A stretch of DNA of 64,000 nt. Source: Sisyra terminalis. Lineage: Eukaryota > Arthropoda > Insecta > Neuroptera > Sisyridae. The stretch lies in contig OY292275.1 in assembly GCA_958496175.1 (NCBI GenBank), positions 16,244,001-16,308,000 of the forward strand. The letters are read 5' to 3'. Shown in pieces: positions 1-11,715 of this stretch. The notes under the pieces are model-generated. The model worked only from the letters and a program-made list of their open reading frames with translations, was not told the origin of the DNA and did not search any database. Positions within the stretch are counted from its first letter, which is position 1; every line of letters begins with the position of its first letter. Made by a program: the position numbers and the translations under genes.

Positions 1-927
1 ATAGGCAAGGCAGAAAAATGTTGTGAAACGACGACGAAGGCGAGCACCTCGCTATGAGACTAGGTGCAGTTTCTCTCTGGTTGGAATGTCATGCAAGTTG
101 ACTGGAATGTAGCCTCCAAGCCAGATACTTTACACACCTGCGATCGACCATACCAAACAGTCCACAACCCAACTAACACATCTATCCACATTCTACATAC
201 TTTTGAAGCATACTATCCTCAAATTTCCTTTCTGGCCGTTCTGGTCCTTCCATAGGACACCTTGGCCAGAAAGGAGTATCCAGAGGATAGCTTGATTGTT
301 TGCGGGCCAAATTTATGGCTGAACTCCAGCGACTTTAGTTTTGGATCGTGTGGATCGTATAGAGAAAGTTTTATGTATTGGTAAGTTTGTAAAACGTGGA
401 GTATTTATCTGGTCAAGCCACATTCCATTGCCCATTTTGACCGTGACTGTACGCAAGACTGTTGTAAGAAACCCAGTCTAGGCCGCCGCCGCCATCGTTC
501 CACACACAACACAACACGCTGCCCAAGAAACTCTTGTGTGGTGTTAGCGACTCTCCAATATTCCATTCCACATTTTCTAAATACGAAAAATATTGTCGCC
601 AATAATCAACACAAATTTGCCTCGATTCAATCCAGCTTCTATGGTGATCCAAAGTGCGACTAACACCCCAAAAGTAGTTGAGTGATCCACAATATTTGGG
701 AATCGGCCTCCTCGCACGTGGATAGCACATCCATCCGGCATTCCCGAACTAAAAACGGGTATCACAGCATCGATCAATTAATCCCCCAACTCCAGTGCTC
801 TGTTACGCAGTGATCCACAATTCCTCAACAATCCACATTTTTTTTTCGAATCAGTGAACAGTGTGTGGTGTTTTTGTATTTATTTGGAATTTTTTGTGCA
901 ACTTTTTGGATATTATCAACAATTAAG
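1..927 (+). promoter_or_regulatory. ex: Putative promoter and noncoding first exon of expanded
   Basis: This stretch has clearly higher GC than the DNA that follows and no convincing coding frame. It ends in a strong splice donor (AATTAAG/GTAAGC, GT at 928-929). An arthropod-type initiator TCAGT lies at 851-855, so the transcribed first exon may be only about 75 nt, with 1-850 acting as promoter. Five copies of the TEAD/Scalloped-type hexamer GGAATG/CATTCC occur at 83-88, 104-109, 421-426, 564-569 and 739-744. The link to ex is inferred: same strand, a good donor here, a good acceptor at 20,490, and no other plus-strand gene between. It could instead belong to an unseen gene to the left. RNA data would decide. 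Confidence 0.5.
213..290. other. Imperfect inverted repeat (hairpin) in the ex 5' region
   Basis: CTATCCTC (213-220) pairs with GAGGATAG (283-290), and CCTTTCTGGCC (227-237) pairs perfectly with GGCCAGAAAGG (264-274), giving a roughly 78-nt stem-loop with a small internal bulge and a 26-nt loop. No target-site duplication was seen, so it is not an obvious MITE. Its role is unknown. Confidence 0.55.
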
Positions 928-3900
928 GTAAGCATTTCTCGCCCAAAATATTTTTATCTTGGTAATCTCCTCTAAAATTAATCTCTAATATTTTTTTTTT
1001 GAATTTCTTTTTCTTGTAATTCTTTTAAATTTAAATCCAATTCATTCAAATATATTAAAAACCTGTTTTCTTATTATAATATATGTAGATATATCTTTGG
1101 CATCTCGTATTTCTGCTTGGGCCCCTTCGATAGCCTAGCTCGTCATCTTTGATAACCAATCAAAATTTGAAAAAAAAATCTCTAATTAATTACAAATTGA
1201 TTGGATATTATATCCATGCTTTCATTTGGCATTCAAAAACCAACAATTAGGTATGCGTTTTCCCGCCTAAAACACATACCATTATTGCAATCGTAGAAAA
1301 TATTTAATCTAGAAAGGTAACAAATATCTTAAAAGTGTGTTTAAAATGTTTCTTTTCCATTAGTCTCCCGCTTAGGCCCCCTCTTTTGTCCCCCTTTCAT
1401 TTTATTACAGATACCGTGTGTATATGTGTGAATATATATATACATATTATAATCGTTTTGTTTCTAATTAAAATGATATTCGTCGTGTGACCTTCTTTAA
1501 AAGTTATTAACTATAATATAGTATTATTGAACATTTAAATCGAAGAATTTCGACTTGAAAACGTGTTTTTCGAATGTCGCGTTTATAGAGAATTTTTAAA
1601 CGGGATTTTTATTACATGGAACTGAAGGAAATTCTCCAATAAAGAATTTCTCGAAAATAAAATAATAAAATTTTCGATTTTCGGCAGTTTGGTGTTTTGA
1701 CCTGAAAAGAAACAATTTTAATTGGAGCATTAAATATTTGACGTATCTTTATTAACTAATGAATACTGTGAGGTGAAATAATTTTCACTGTGTTCGATTT
1801 ATGAGGTGAAAAATGTATCTAGAACATAATATTTAATTTTCTGATTGAGCGTTAAAAATAGAATGACTTTATTCTACATTTTAATAAAAGATAAGATAAG
1901 CTTTTGAGATTCAAACCAGTCGACAAAAATGGAATGTATATGTATTTCCTAGATTACAAGACGGCAAAAGAATGGAAATTGGAGAAAAAAACTTGAAATT
2001 TTATATGGCCCATGAATCACACGTACGTTTTTTCCTGAAGACCTCGCGATTTTTTTTTGTCACTGTCTTATTCAAACAAATTTTCAAACTATATGGTACA
2101 ATAAATTTTAATGTCATGAAAAAAATTGACATAATCAAAAAAAAGAAAGTAACGAAAAAAATAAACGTTCTACGCAAAACGTTTATTTGTAAATTTTAAA
2201 TTATATTATTGGGCAAACGCGAAATTTTGTTCGGCGAATATTTAAGAAATTTCGAGCGTCAAATCAGAGAAATATGGAGGAAGTAAGAAGATTTATTTTT
2301 TTACGTGTAGAGCCGGAAAATGTAGATAAACGTTTAAGAACCGGAATATATTTTTTTTCTTTACATTCATAAATGTTAATTTATTTAAAATGAAGATAGC
2401 ATTTGCATTGAGAATTTTAATTTATGGCATCTTTATCAAGACAGGATGTGTGAATCTTAAAATTGCATTATTTTTTTTTTCTTAAATCTTCGTATAATGC
2501 GCATGAATATATATGTTTGTATTTTAAATTTTTATTACATACTTTTGCACTCTTAAATTCAGAATATTGTAGGATTATAAGTCATTTATTAGTGTTTAGT
2601 TGGATTATTAACTTCATAATTTTCGAATAATTGTGCTTCTTTTTTCAACTAAGAAGTTCTGTTTATAATTTCAAAAACGAAAATTAGCTGGTACCAAAAA
2701 ACGAACAGGTTTTTTAAAAAAGAATTTATTTAACCGAAAAAATAACAACAATTGAAGTCAAAGAATAGCAAGGATGACTTGCGCGCCGCATGCGGCTCTT
2801 TTAGCAATTTTCGGTGGCTCAATCTTATTATATAAATAGCTAATTTCAAAAGCTACAAATTTATATTACGAAAATATTTTCAATTTGCAAAAATAATTAT
2901 TTTTTCTTAATAAGTGAACATAGAAAAACTATAAAAATAAATTCATTTATTCCGTGATGAGTTTTGAAGCGATTTCTCATGCGTACACGTGGAAAATTTG
3001 AAGTGGAGCTTTTTGAACTTTGTTACAAAATTTAGAACTGAGATTTCAAGTCCGTTGGGAGTTATCAAACGAATTCAATCCAGTCCTAAACCTGCATTGG
3101 AAGTACGAAGTACACAAAATTTTGGACGATTTATTGGGTTATAAGTTTTTAAATTATTTCAGTTATAAAACTGTTGATATATAAAGATGCCTTCTTTCAA
3201 AATAGCATAGTTACAGCTTGCACCCAAAACTCATAACAATTAAGAATTTCAAATACCCAAATATTATTTAAACTAATTGAAAATCCAAATTCGTTCTTAT
3301 CCATGAATTTGATTTTTCTGCTAATCTAATGATACGTGTCGCTCCCGTAATTTCCAGGTTAAAGAAGGAATAATATTCTTCATTAAAAACATCGATATTA
3401 GAAATTCGATATTTTTAATAGTTCATCATCGATGATAAAATTATCGACGTTTAAGAACGATTTATCAATTTTTTTAGATGTTTTATAAATAATAACATAC
3501 CGCTAAGTTGTAAACTTCTTCAGTTTATAATCTAACGCTGTTAAATTACAGTTTAACGTTTTGTTAGTTTATATCTTATGCATTTTAAACTGACGGATAC
3601 AAAATTCTACGTTTGTGACTGAGGGAGATATTTGTAGACTAAGAACGAGACGAAAAATTACGCTATGATAAAATATCGTACATAAACTATTGCTAATGAA
3701 GGATGATGTATCATCGATGTTTTGGGTTTCAACGTCGATGTAAAAACATCGATTTTCATGAACGATTTATCGATATTTGAAATAAATCGACGAATTGTTT
3801 GCATCCCTAGGCTAATGGACAAAAAAACGCAAGAAAATCCAAATAAAAGATTAAAAATCAAGAGTAAATTATGAAAATTGCGAAAATACTGTAACCAATT

Positions 3901-5628
3901 CAGGGACGAATCGCATCATAATGTGTAAATGTAAAATCTAAGTAGCGTTAGGAATGTATATTAATAAAAGAAGGGTTTTTTAACTCCAGCGAAATAAGTG
4001 TAGATATACCAATCCGACCAATCCTAGTTTATACGATTGTGCTATCGTATGTATAGTATATCCATATCTCTTCGTTTTTTTTGTGATATAATCTAGCTTC
4101 ATGTATTCAACGCACATATCTCCTAAGAGTTACATAAGTCGATATTTGTCATTCGGGGTCTACTTATAGTAATGTGACCTTTTTCTATTATTAACTAATT
4201 ATTAAATACAATATGATTATTTCACAGGCCGAATTGTGAGATTATATACTGTTGTGTCAAATTATCATAAATGCCAGTCTTCAAGAAGACAACGCCTAAG
4301 GATAATATAATCCATTTATATCCTGTGGTGAGGGTAACCCTGAATTTCTATTTTCGGAAAAAATAGTTATACGTTTAACAAGAACAAATGCCGTTAATCA
4401 ATTTATTTTTTATTTTATAAATTAATAAATATAAAATTGTTTATAAGCTGATTTACTATGTTCCATTAATGGCACTGTAACATATGTTCAGTTTTCAAAT
4501 TATTTGTGTTTAAATTATAATGAAATCAAATAAACAAGTTGTAATAGGTCTTAGGCAATAATGAGGATTTAAAATTAATTTTGTTGATAATCTTGTTTTA
4601 TTTGAAAAAAAAAAATTCGTAGGGATTACAATTTTAAAAACCGTTGAAAGTGTTTCTCCAATGCTGGTTATAAATTAAAAATTCTCATGAACGCTGAAAC
4701 TAACTGATATTTTCTTCGAATTACAATTTGAATTTTCACATAAATAATTAAATGTCAATAATCCAAGTTTTTATTGCGACTTTAAAGCAAGAATTTTATG
4801 GCAAATCAGTAACGTAATTTAATGATGAGATGTCGATACTAAAAATTGTCTATATACTTAACCACTGGTATTGATTTTCTAGAAAGCATTATATGATTTA
4901 TGATGTGCCGATTCTTCTAAGATAGTAGTCATAACTGACGCTAAATTACTGCATTGTACCTACTGGTTTATAGCTATATTATAAATATGTACCCCTAATT
5001 TGGTTTTAACGCGAATCTTTAATGCACAGATTTGCTTTAACGCGGTCTAAAACTTTGCAGTTTAAAGCTTTTATTTTCCTGTTAATCCTTATAGTTGTTT
5101 TACATGTGATTTTTATATCCCAAATTCTTGAGGATATATCTTTTATTTAAAGTAGAATTGGGGAGGTACTTTTGAAAAATTGAAATGAATTTTTCAGAAT
5201 ATAACTACGGTTAAGAACCAATAATTGATTACTACCTATTATTATGCATGATTTATTTGAAATTACATTTTTATTTTAATTTTCAATTATTAATATCAAA
5301 AACTTTATCTTAACACGTACAAATTGAAAAAAATCATCTTTGTATAGTTAATATTTGGGTTTTGAGTAATTAATAATGACAAAAATTGGTCTTAATAGTA
5401 TCCACAATCTATAAACTCAAACTTTGAAACTAATAATTATTGAGATTACGGCTTTGAAGCCAATTTTAGCTTAAAACCCGGCTTCTGTCTAAATTGTTAC
5501 AACTTATAAAATATTAGTTTAGATTGTAAGTCGTTAGCATTAAACATAAATTTATATTTAATTTTGTATGATGTTCCAAGCAAAAACAGAAAGGATATTT
5601 ACAGAACAATTATACAATTTATAGAACA

Positions 5629-5770
5629 CAAGGCCGGTTTTGAGCACCCTAGACAAAACAAATTTTGGCGAAAAATAGCGAAAAAAAGAAAATTTTATTT
5701 TTTATTCGGCACCTCTTTAATTTGGCGCCTTTGGTAGTCGCCCGACTTACCCCTTTATTATTCACTCCTG
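5629..5770. mobile_element. Short hAT-type MITE with 8-bp target duplication
   Basis: The exact 8-bp duplication ATAGAACA flanks the segment (5621-5628 and 5771-5778), the target length typical of hAT transposons. The element begins CAAGGCCGGTTTTGAGC and ends in CACTCCTG, so both ends have CA/TG termini, but the terminal inverted repeat is weak. Both ends are GC-rich against an AT-rich background. At 142 bp it is non-autonomous with no coding content. Confidence 0.55.
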
Positions 5771-8046
5771 ATAGAACATTTAATCAGAATAAATTTTAAT
5801 AGCTTCAATTCTGGCTCCATTTAATATAAATATTAGATCTTTAGTCTTTTGACTTCAAATTCTGCCTCCCCAGTTTTGATCAAACTAGGAATGTGTATTT
5901 TCCAATATTTTGGTTCAAAAGCTTCCTGAAGGCTTTTAGAAACAATACATTTGTAGATGAAATAAATATGAAGCTTGAAGTTAAAACTGTGGTTATATGA
6001 AATATAATTATTTGAATTTATTTACAAGGATTAAAAAATCGCTATTAAAGTAATGTTTACGTGGGTTTTTAAATTTTGGATAAAATTTTGTCTTATTGGA
6101 AGCCGAATTTTTCTAAATTTTAGGTTTAAATTGGTTAATACATAAATTACAAATATTTTAATACTTATTTAACATTAACCATTGACTTATCCTGTATAAG
6201 TTTTAATATTTTTTAAATTAACATTTACTGGTTGTACAAAACGAACACTTTTGTATACTAATGGTATCTTGTCATTATTCTTAATTTTTTTAGACTTAAA
6301 GGTATCTAATTCAGTAGCCAACGGATTTACATTGTAGCTACCTGAGCTGTTACAGCTTTTATAAATAAACTCTTTTCTCGTAAAAAAGCATAAGTTATTT
6401 AAAATGTAACATTATAATTACTACTGGTTTCTATATCAGAGTTGCATAAAATAATTATACATTCAAAAGAAAACAACAAAAAAATAAGCGACCGCTATTA
6501 AATTAAATTATGTATCGGCTTAACCCGCCATTTCCTTGTCGATGCTAATTTAAAATTTTACATACAATCGTTACCACTATCTCATAACTTCAAATAATCC
6601 AGATTAAAATTGGATTGTTCACTGAATATTTTGCACTAGCAAAATCATTTTATCAGCAAAATTTAATCAGAAACATTCAAGGCATACTTTACACAATCGA
6701 CTGACACAAGCATAATCAAAATGTAAATAAATCTCAAGTACACAAGAGATCCTTCAGAAAAAAAAGGCTTGATATAGTCGAGCTATTTAGTATCCCTTTG
6801 GTTTTTGGAGGGAAAATTTTTTACTAAAAAAAAATCCCGTCGAACAACTACTTGCCCCTTGCATCCCCAAGGTTGTTCTTGGCCCGTCCAGGCCTTAAAA
6901 CGTTTATTTGATTTTAATCACCCGCCAGGATTTGTTCTCCAACTATTTCCTACCTGCTGCTTGTATTATACATAAGCCCCCGGCTAATTGTAACGACTAA
7001 AATTTTTCAATTTGTTTCAACACAATACGATTACATCAATTAAAAAAAATCCGATGGCATCGCCGATTAGGAAAATGAATTTCGGTCTTATTACCTCGTA
7101 CTACTTTTAATGATTAAAAGAAATAACATCGATTGAATTAATGAAGTGAAATAAAAAAGTCAAGAATGCAGTCCGTGTTATAATTTCATGCTAAATGCAA
7201 CATGTTATATAAGTTCTATTTAATTATTTCGATTTATTTTCACGTTCATATCTTAATAGTCTTTCTTAGTTATGTGTACGAGTATCATAAACTTGCTCAT
7301 TTTGCAGTTATTAATCTCCTCTTATGAATACAACCGCAAATGCTGACAAATTTAAATCTTACACCGGCAACAATTAAACTTAAGTATTAGCTATGAAGTT
7401 ACAACTAAATAATCTTAAAATTATTCTAATTTACATTTTAAGTATGCATTGCAATACTACTGAAAAAAATTGCCGTAGAGCTTAAGCAAGTCTAGACGGA
7501 TTATTAGTAATAAACGTTGCATAATACATACAGTAATTGCTCTTAAAGAGTTCAGCATCTGATTTTTGCTGTTAAACATGAGCGAATTTTCATCAATTTG
7601 TACTATTTTCCTCTGAAAACAACACCATTTGGTACAAAATTGCTTTTGGCATAGGAAAAAACATTGAAGAATGTTTTTCTTAGACCTTACCTTTATTTCA
7701 TTAATTATATAGAGGTGTCAATGCTAACACTGCAAAAAGCTTTGCAGCTTTTCGGTAGACATGATCGGACGTCATCAGTGATTCCGAAATAAAAAAAAGC
7801 GATGATAACTTAAAGTCGGTATAACTAGGACGAAAATGATTTCCCATATAAGTGAATATAAAAAAATCGAACAAAACTTTTTTTTTGCATTAATTTTGAT
7901 ATAGGTATTAGTTATTCGATTTGATAATTATGTTCATTTTGAAGTCGAATTTTGATTCAGAGTTATCGATTATCATCAATTGTGTTCACCGCAAAGTAAA
8001 TTTTTGGGATTCGTTTATTCGGGAAATAGTTTTTGAGAATAAAAAT

Positions 8047-8240
8047 GGGCTCTTGTTCCTTTTAGAACCGTCAAATCTGGCAACGTTGCATTGTCTCCTT
8101 TGGTTTTAATTTCATTCGTAAATAAATTGGTCCACAATAAAAATTTAGCCACAAAAGAGAATATTATATCATATTAGACAATATTAGAATTGAATTAACA
8201 AAAAAAATCGCGAATATAATAAAAAACAGAGTAGAAAGTG
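8047..8240. mobile_element. Long-inverted-repeat MITE, diverged copy 1
   Basis: This segment aligns over most of its length with 10,311-10,500. Shared blocks include GGGCTC..GTTC.TTTTAG near the left end, AATAAATTGGTCCA, GCCACAAAAGA, AGAATTGAATT and AAAAATCGCGAATA. The right arm decays after about 8,240 and its exact end is uncertain. It has no coding potential and lies inside intron 1 of ex. Confidence 0.55.
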
Positions 8241-10310
8241 TAAAATATGGTGAAAATAGATCATTCTTAACGAGAATCAGACGACATCCTTACATTAAAA
8301 TAATTTATATTGAAGTATGAATTAAAATAAAAGCTTCCCTATTAAAAAAAAACAATTTTAAAGCCTTCCATTTTCATAACAAAAATCGTGGTTTCAAGCT
8401 TTAGATCCTTTAGATTCATCAGATAATAGCAGCACAGAAATCATCAAATTCTAAACTTGAAACTCTAATCAAAGTAGTTAAGGTTTATATCTATTGAAAT
8501 TGGAAAGTTCCAAGTAACATAAGCTCCAAAATTCTTCAAAAACGTGAATTATTATCAGTGTCCCACGCCATCTCATCATGTACGGCAATGCATCAATTTA
8601 GAACAAAATTATTTAAAATTATAGAAATAATTATAATTATAAAAGTTGAATAATTACAAACAGAATTTCTACTTTGATCCTATCATAAAGAATAGAAAAT
8701 TGTATATTTTTGTGTTATAAAACCCACATTCTTTCAATGACATTTTTGTCTTTAAACGTTTATGTAATATCATTCTCATACGTACATACATATACATAAT
8801 ATTGGAATTTCTCATATGGAATATCTAAAATGCATTATTATATAACTATTTAATGTGCGAACTAACATTTTATTGCTTTTTATTGGCCTTTTTAAGCTTT
8901 GATTTTTTATTACTATTCATATTTTCCGTTCTGTGTAATAAATGTAGTCTCCACGTGTTGGCAATATATTTCTTATACCTACGTACATAACATAAGTGCA
9001 CTCTTGACGAGCTTTTCAAATAATAGTAGTAATGTTATAAAAAGTAAATTTAATGTTGAAGAATATACAATTAAGAGAGGTTAAAAAGATCGTAACACAA
9101 ATTCCATTTTCTTTATTTAGAATCCACACATATGTGAGTGTAATTATTTTAAATGTCGATAAGTTGAAGAGATGGATTGTGGAAAAATTTCATTTTAAAA
9201 CGGGAAAATTAAAATTTTTGTTTCATTGGTATTGAATAATTGTATACTTATCAATAAAACTATGAAATGCATACTACTATTTTAAAGAAACGTTATTAAA
9301 ATGGTCTTAGGAATTAAATCATTTTATTTTAAGAAATATATCATTTAAATAAATTATTCAAGACCATTTTATTTGTAAAAAGTTTATTGAATTTATATAG
9401 TCACAAAACTATAGAATTAAAAAGAGAAATGATCTTCTTTTGTTTATGGAAATCAATGATGTTTTTTTTTCTTAATATGAAAAATATTATCCAAATATTG
9501 CAAAAAAAAACTACTTTTTACTTATGAATTGTAATCATAATAATTAACAACAATTCAATGGTTTATTCCATCGAAGTGTTAACCACATGTTGAATAAAAA
9601 TTAGATAAGCAATCGGTTTAAATTTTTTTTTTATATCTGTGTCAAGGATTCACATGCATTGTTAGTAATAATTTATATATTTTGCACCTAGATTTAAAGA
9701 ATATATTATTATTATACTTAAGCCAGGAAGTGCTTAACTCATGTTGCCTAAAATGTATTTAGTATTGTGAACTGTGAAGTAAACCATCGAAATAAACACA
9801 TGCATGTAATATCTAAAACTTCATATTGTCCAATATAAGCTGAATTTCTTGGGAAAATTAAAGTATTGAAATTAATTAAACTTTAATATAAATAAGTACT
9901 TTAGTATAAATAAGTAATATGTGTACATTTTCGCAATTAACAATACCACAACTATTATGAACCATATTTATATTTAATTTTAACGTGTTTATTTACAACA
10001 AGAGCATTACGAGCATAATCTAACGAAATTTCGACCACTGTTAGCGCTGCGATCGATTCAGTTATTCCCACCATAGGTGGGAATAGGTACTTGCAAATGA
10101 AAAATATTTGATCGTTTAATTAGAGTAACAAATTTGAAAAAAATGCAGATTTTTTTTAATTGGATTATAAGTTAATCTTTCTAGAAAGATGGTTACTGTT
10201 TGGTTGGACTGTTCGATTTCTGGGAACTATTGATTTGAAAATTTGCTGATATAAATGGATATAATTTTATGTAGATTAAGAAGTGGAACTCTATTTTTGG
10301 GTAGAACTTT

Positions 10311-10539
10311 GGGCTCAAGTTCTTTTTAGGTAGGTTAGTATTTGACAACGTATTTTCTACTTTGTTTTTAAATTAATTTGCGAATAAATTGGTCCATATT
10401 GACGATTTCGCCACAAAAGAAAAAAATATATCATACCATTGTAGAATTGAATTTACAAAAAAATCGCGAATAGATTCAAAAACAAAGTAGAAAATGCAAC
10501 CTTGTCAGATATTGACCGACCTAAAAGGGACATGAACCG
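10311..10539. mobile_element. Long-inverted-repeat MITE, copy 2
   Basis: The two outer ~75 bp are imperfect reverse complements. The left arm reads GGGCTCAAGTTC through TTTTCTACTTTGTTTTT to TTTGCGA; the right arm, reversed, reads CGGTTCATGTCC through TTTTCTACTTTGTTTTT to TTCGCGA. A diverged relative lies at 8,047-8,240, so this is a repeat family, not a chance palindrome. No clear target duplication was found and the superfamily is not assigned. Confidence 0.65.
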
Positions 10540-10663
10540 TACTTTGTTTAAAATGGTTCTGAGACATTGGGCTACAGGGAAAAAGAGATAAATTGTTCTC
10601 GAAAGAAACGTATTAAGTGAATTTTATATGAATATATGGAATCAATTTTTGTATGGTTAAAGC

Positions 10664-10815
10664 CAGTGGTTACCCAATTTTTGAGCACACAAACCACTAA
10701 ATTTATAGTTTAAATCCTGCAAACCACCAAAAGGATTTTTCAAGTGTTAAATATATTATAATAAGTATATTCTTTTCGTTGGACCAACGAAATTTACTCG
10801 TGGAACACTACTTTG
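10664..10815. mobile_element. hAT (Buster-like) MITE with 8-bp target duplication
   Basis: The exact duplication GTTAAAGC flanks it at 10,656-10,663 and 10,816-10,823. The left end starts CAGTGGTTACCCAA, the classic start of many hAT elements, and the right end is GTGGAACACTACTTTG, whose reverse complement begins CAAAGTAGTGTTCC. The inside contains the palindrome TTCGTTGGACCAACGAA. It is 152 bp and noncoding, and lies 124 bp from another MITE. Confidence 0.7.
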
Positions 10816-11499
10816 GTTAAAGCCATCATGTAGGAATACCTAAAGCATCCCTTTTGAATCAATCCTGTTAAAATTGTTTGTCAAATTTTTGATCTCAGTA
10901 TAATAAAACATCTTCTAGAGTTTACGCTGGTTCTGAGGCGTCAAGTATTACAAGCATGACGATCAGCGTTTTTGCCGTAATTTTTGGTTTGGTATAGTTT
11001 GAAAGTTTCAATATTCAGAAAAAAGTATGGTATTAATAGACTTTTTATTCCAATAATCCTGGAGTCACTACTTTCCTCATAAAAAATAAAATATTATATA
11101 TTACCCAATAATTGTAGCGAATAAATAAGGGATTTTTCTTAAGTTCGTGTTATTCATAAGATTCTTGACTACGTTGGTTAATAGCAAAACAAGTATATTA
11201 TGTAGATACAGTTTGGGTATAACAAGATATACTAGTTAACTCAGTTGGATTGTGGGGATCACTATTTATTAGGCTGGATATTACAAATTCTTAACAAAAT
11301 AAGTTTTCTTTGGCTTACTACGAATCGAATCAGTAATTCCAAAGTTTTTTTCAGTATAATTGATTTTCTTAGTACTAAACCACTAAGTTCTTATTTCTCG
11401 ATAGAGCAATTTCGAAAAGTCCAATTTCCTCATTTGCACTTAAATGAGTTTTCTGTCTAGTTTAAATTCATTCATCTTATATGTAAATGATTTTTTTCC

Positions 11500-11715
11500 G
11501 AGTCCCCTTCTATTGTTAAGTAATTTTTTGGTCGTCGTAACTTGTAAAGAAGAATGATGGTCTCCTCTCGGATGACTGTTAGGGATGCTGCGGGTGAACC
11601 AAGTCTCCAAACTTCAAGTTCTCTCGGCTGCGTTACTGGAAGAATACCATCTTGATGGGTTTCTTTCGTCAAGGACACGCGGCTGACGCGCGCCTTAACA
11701 ACCTTAATCAAAATT
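11500..11715 (-). other. GC-rich island with a 79-codon open frame, unidentified
   Basis: Within the AT-rich ex intron this 215-bp block is much richer in GC and encodes on the minus strand a frame (11,711 to 11,472) containing the stretches TKETHQDGILPVTQPREL and VWRLGSPAASLTVIREE. I do not recognise the protein. It could be a conserved enhancer, a fragment of an old transposase, or an exon of a nested minus-strand gene. No paired splice sites convinced me. Confidence 0.25.
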
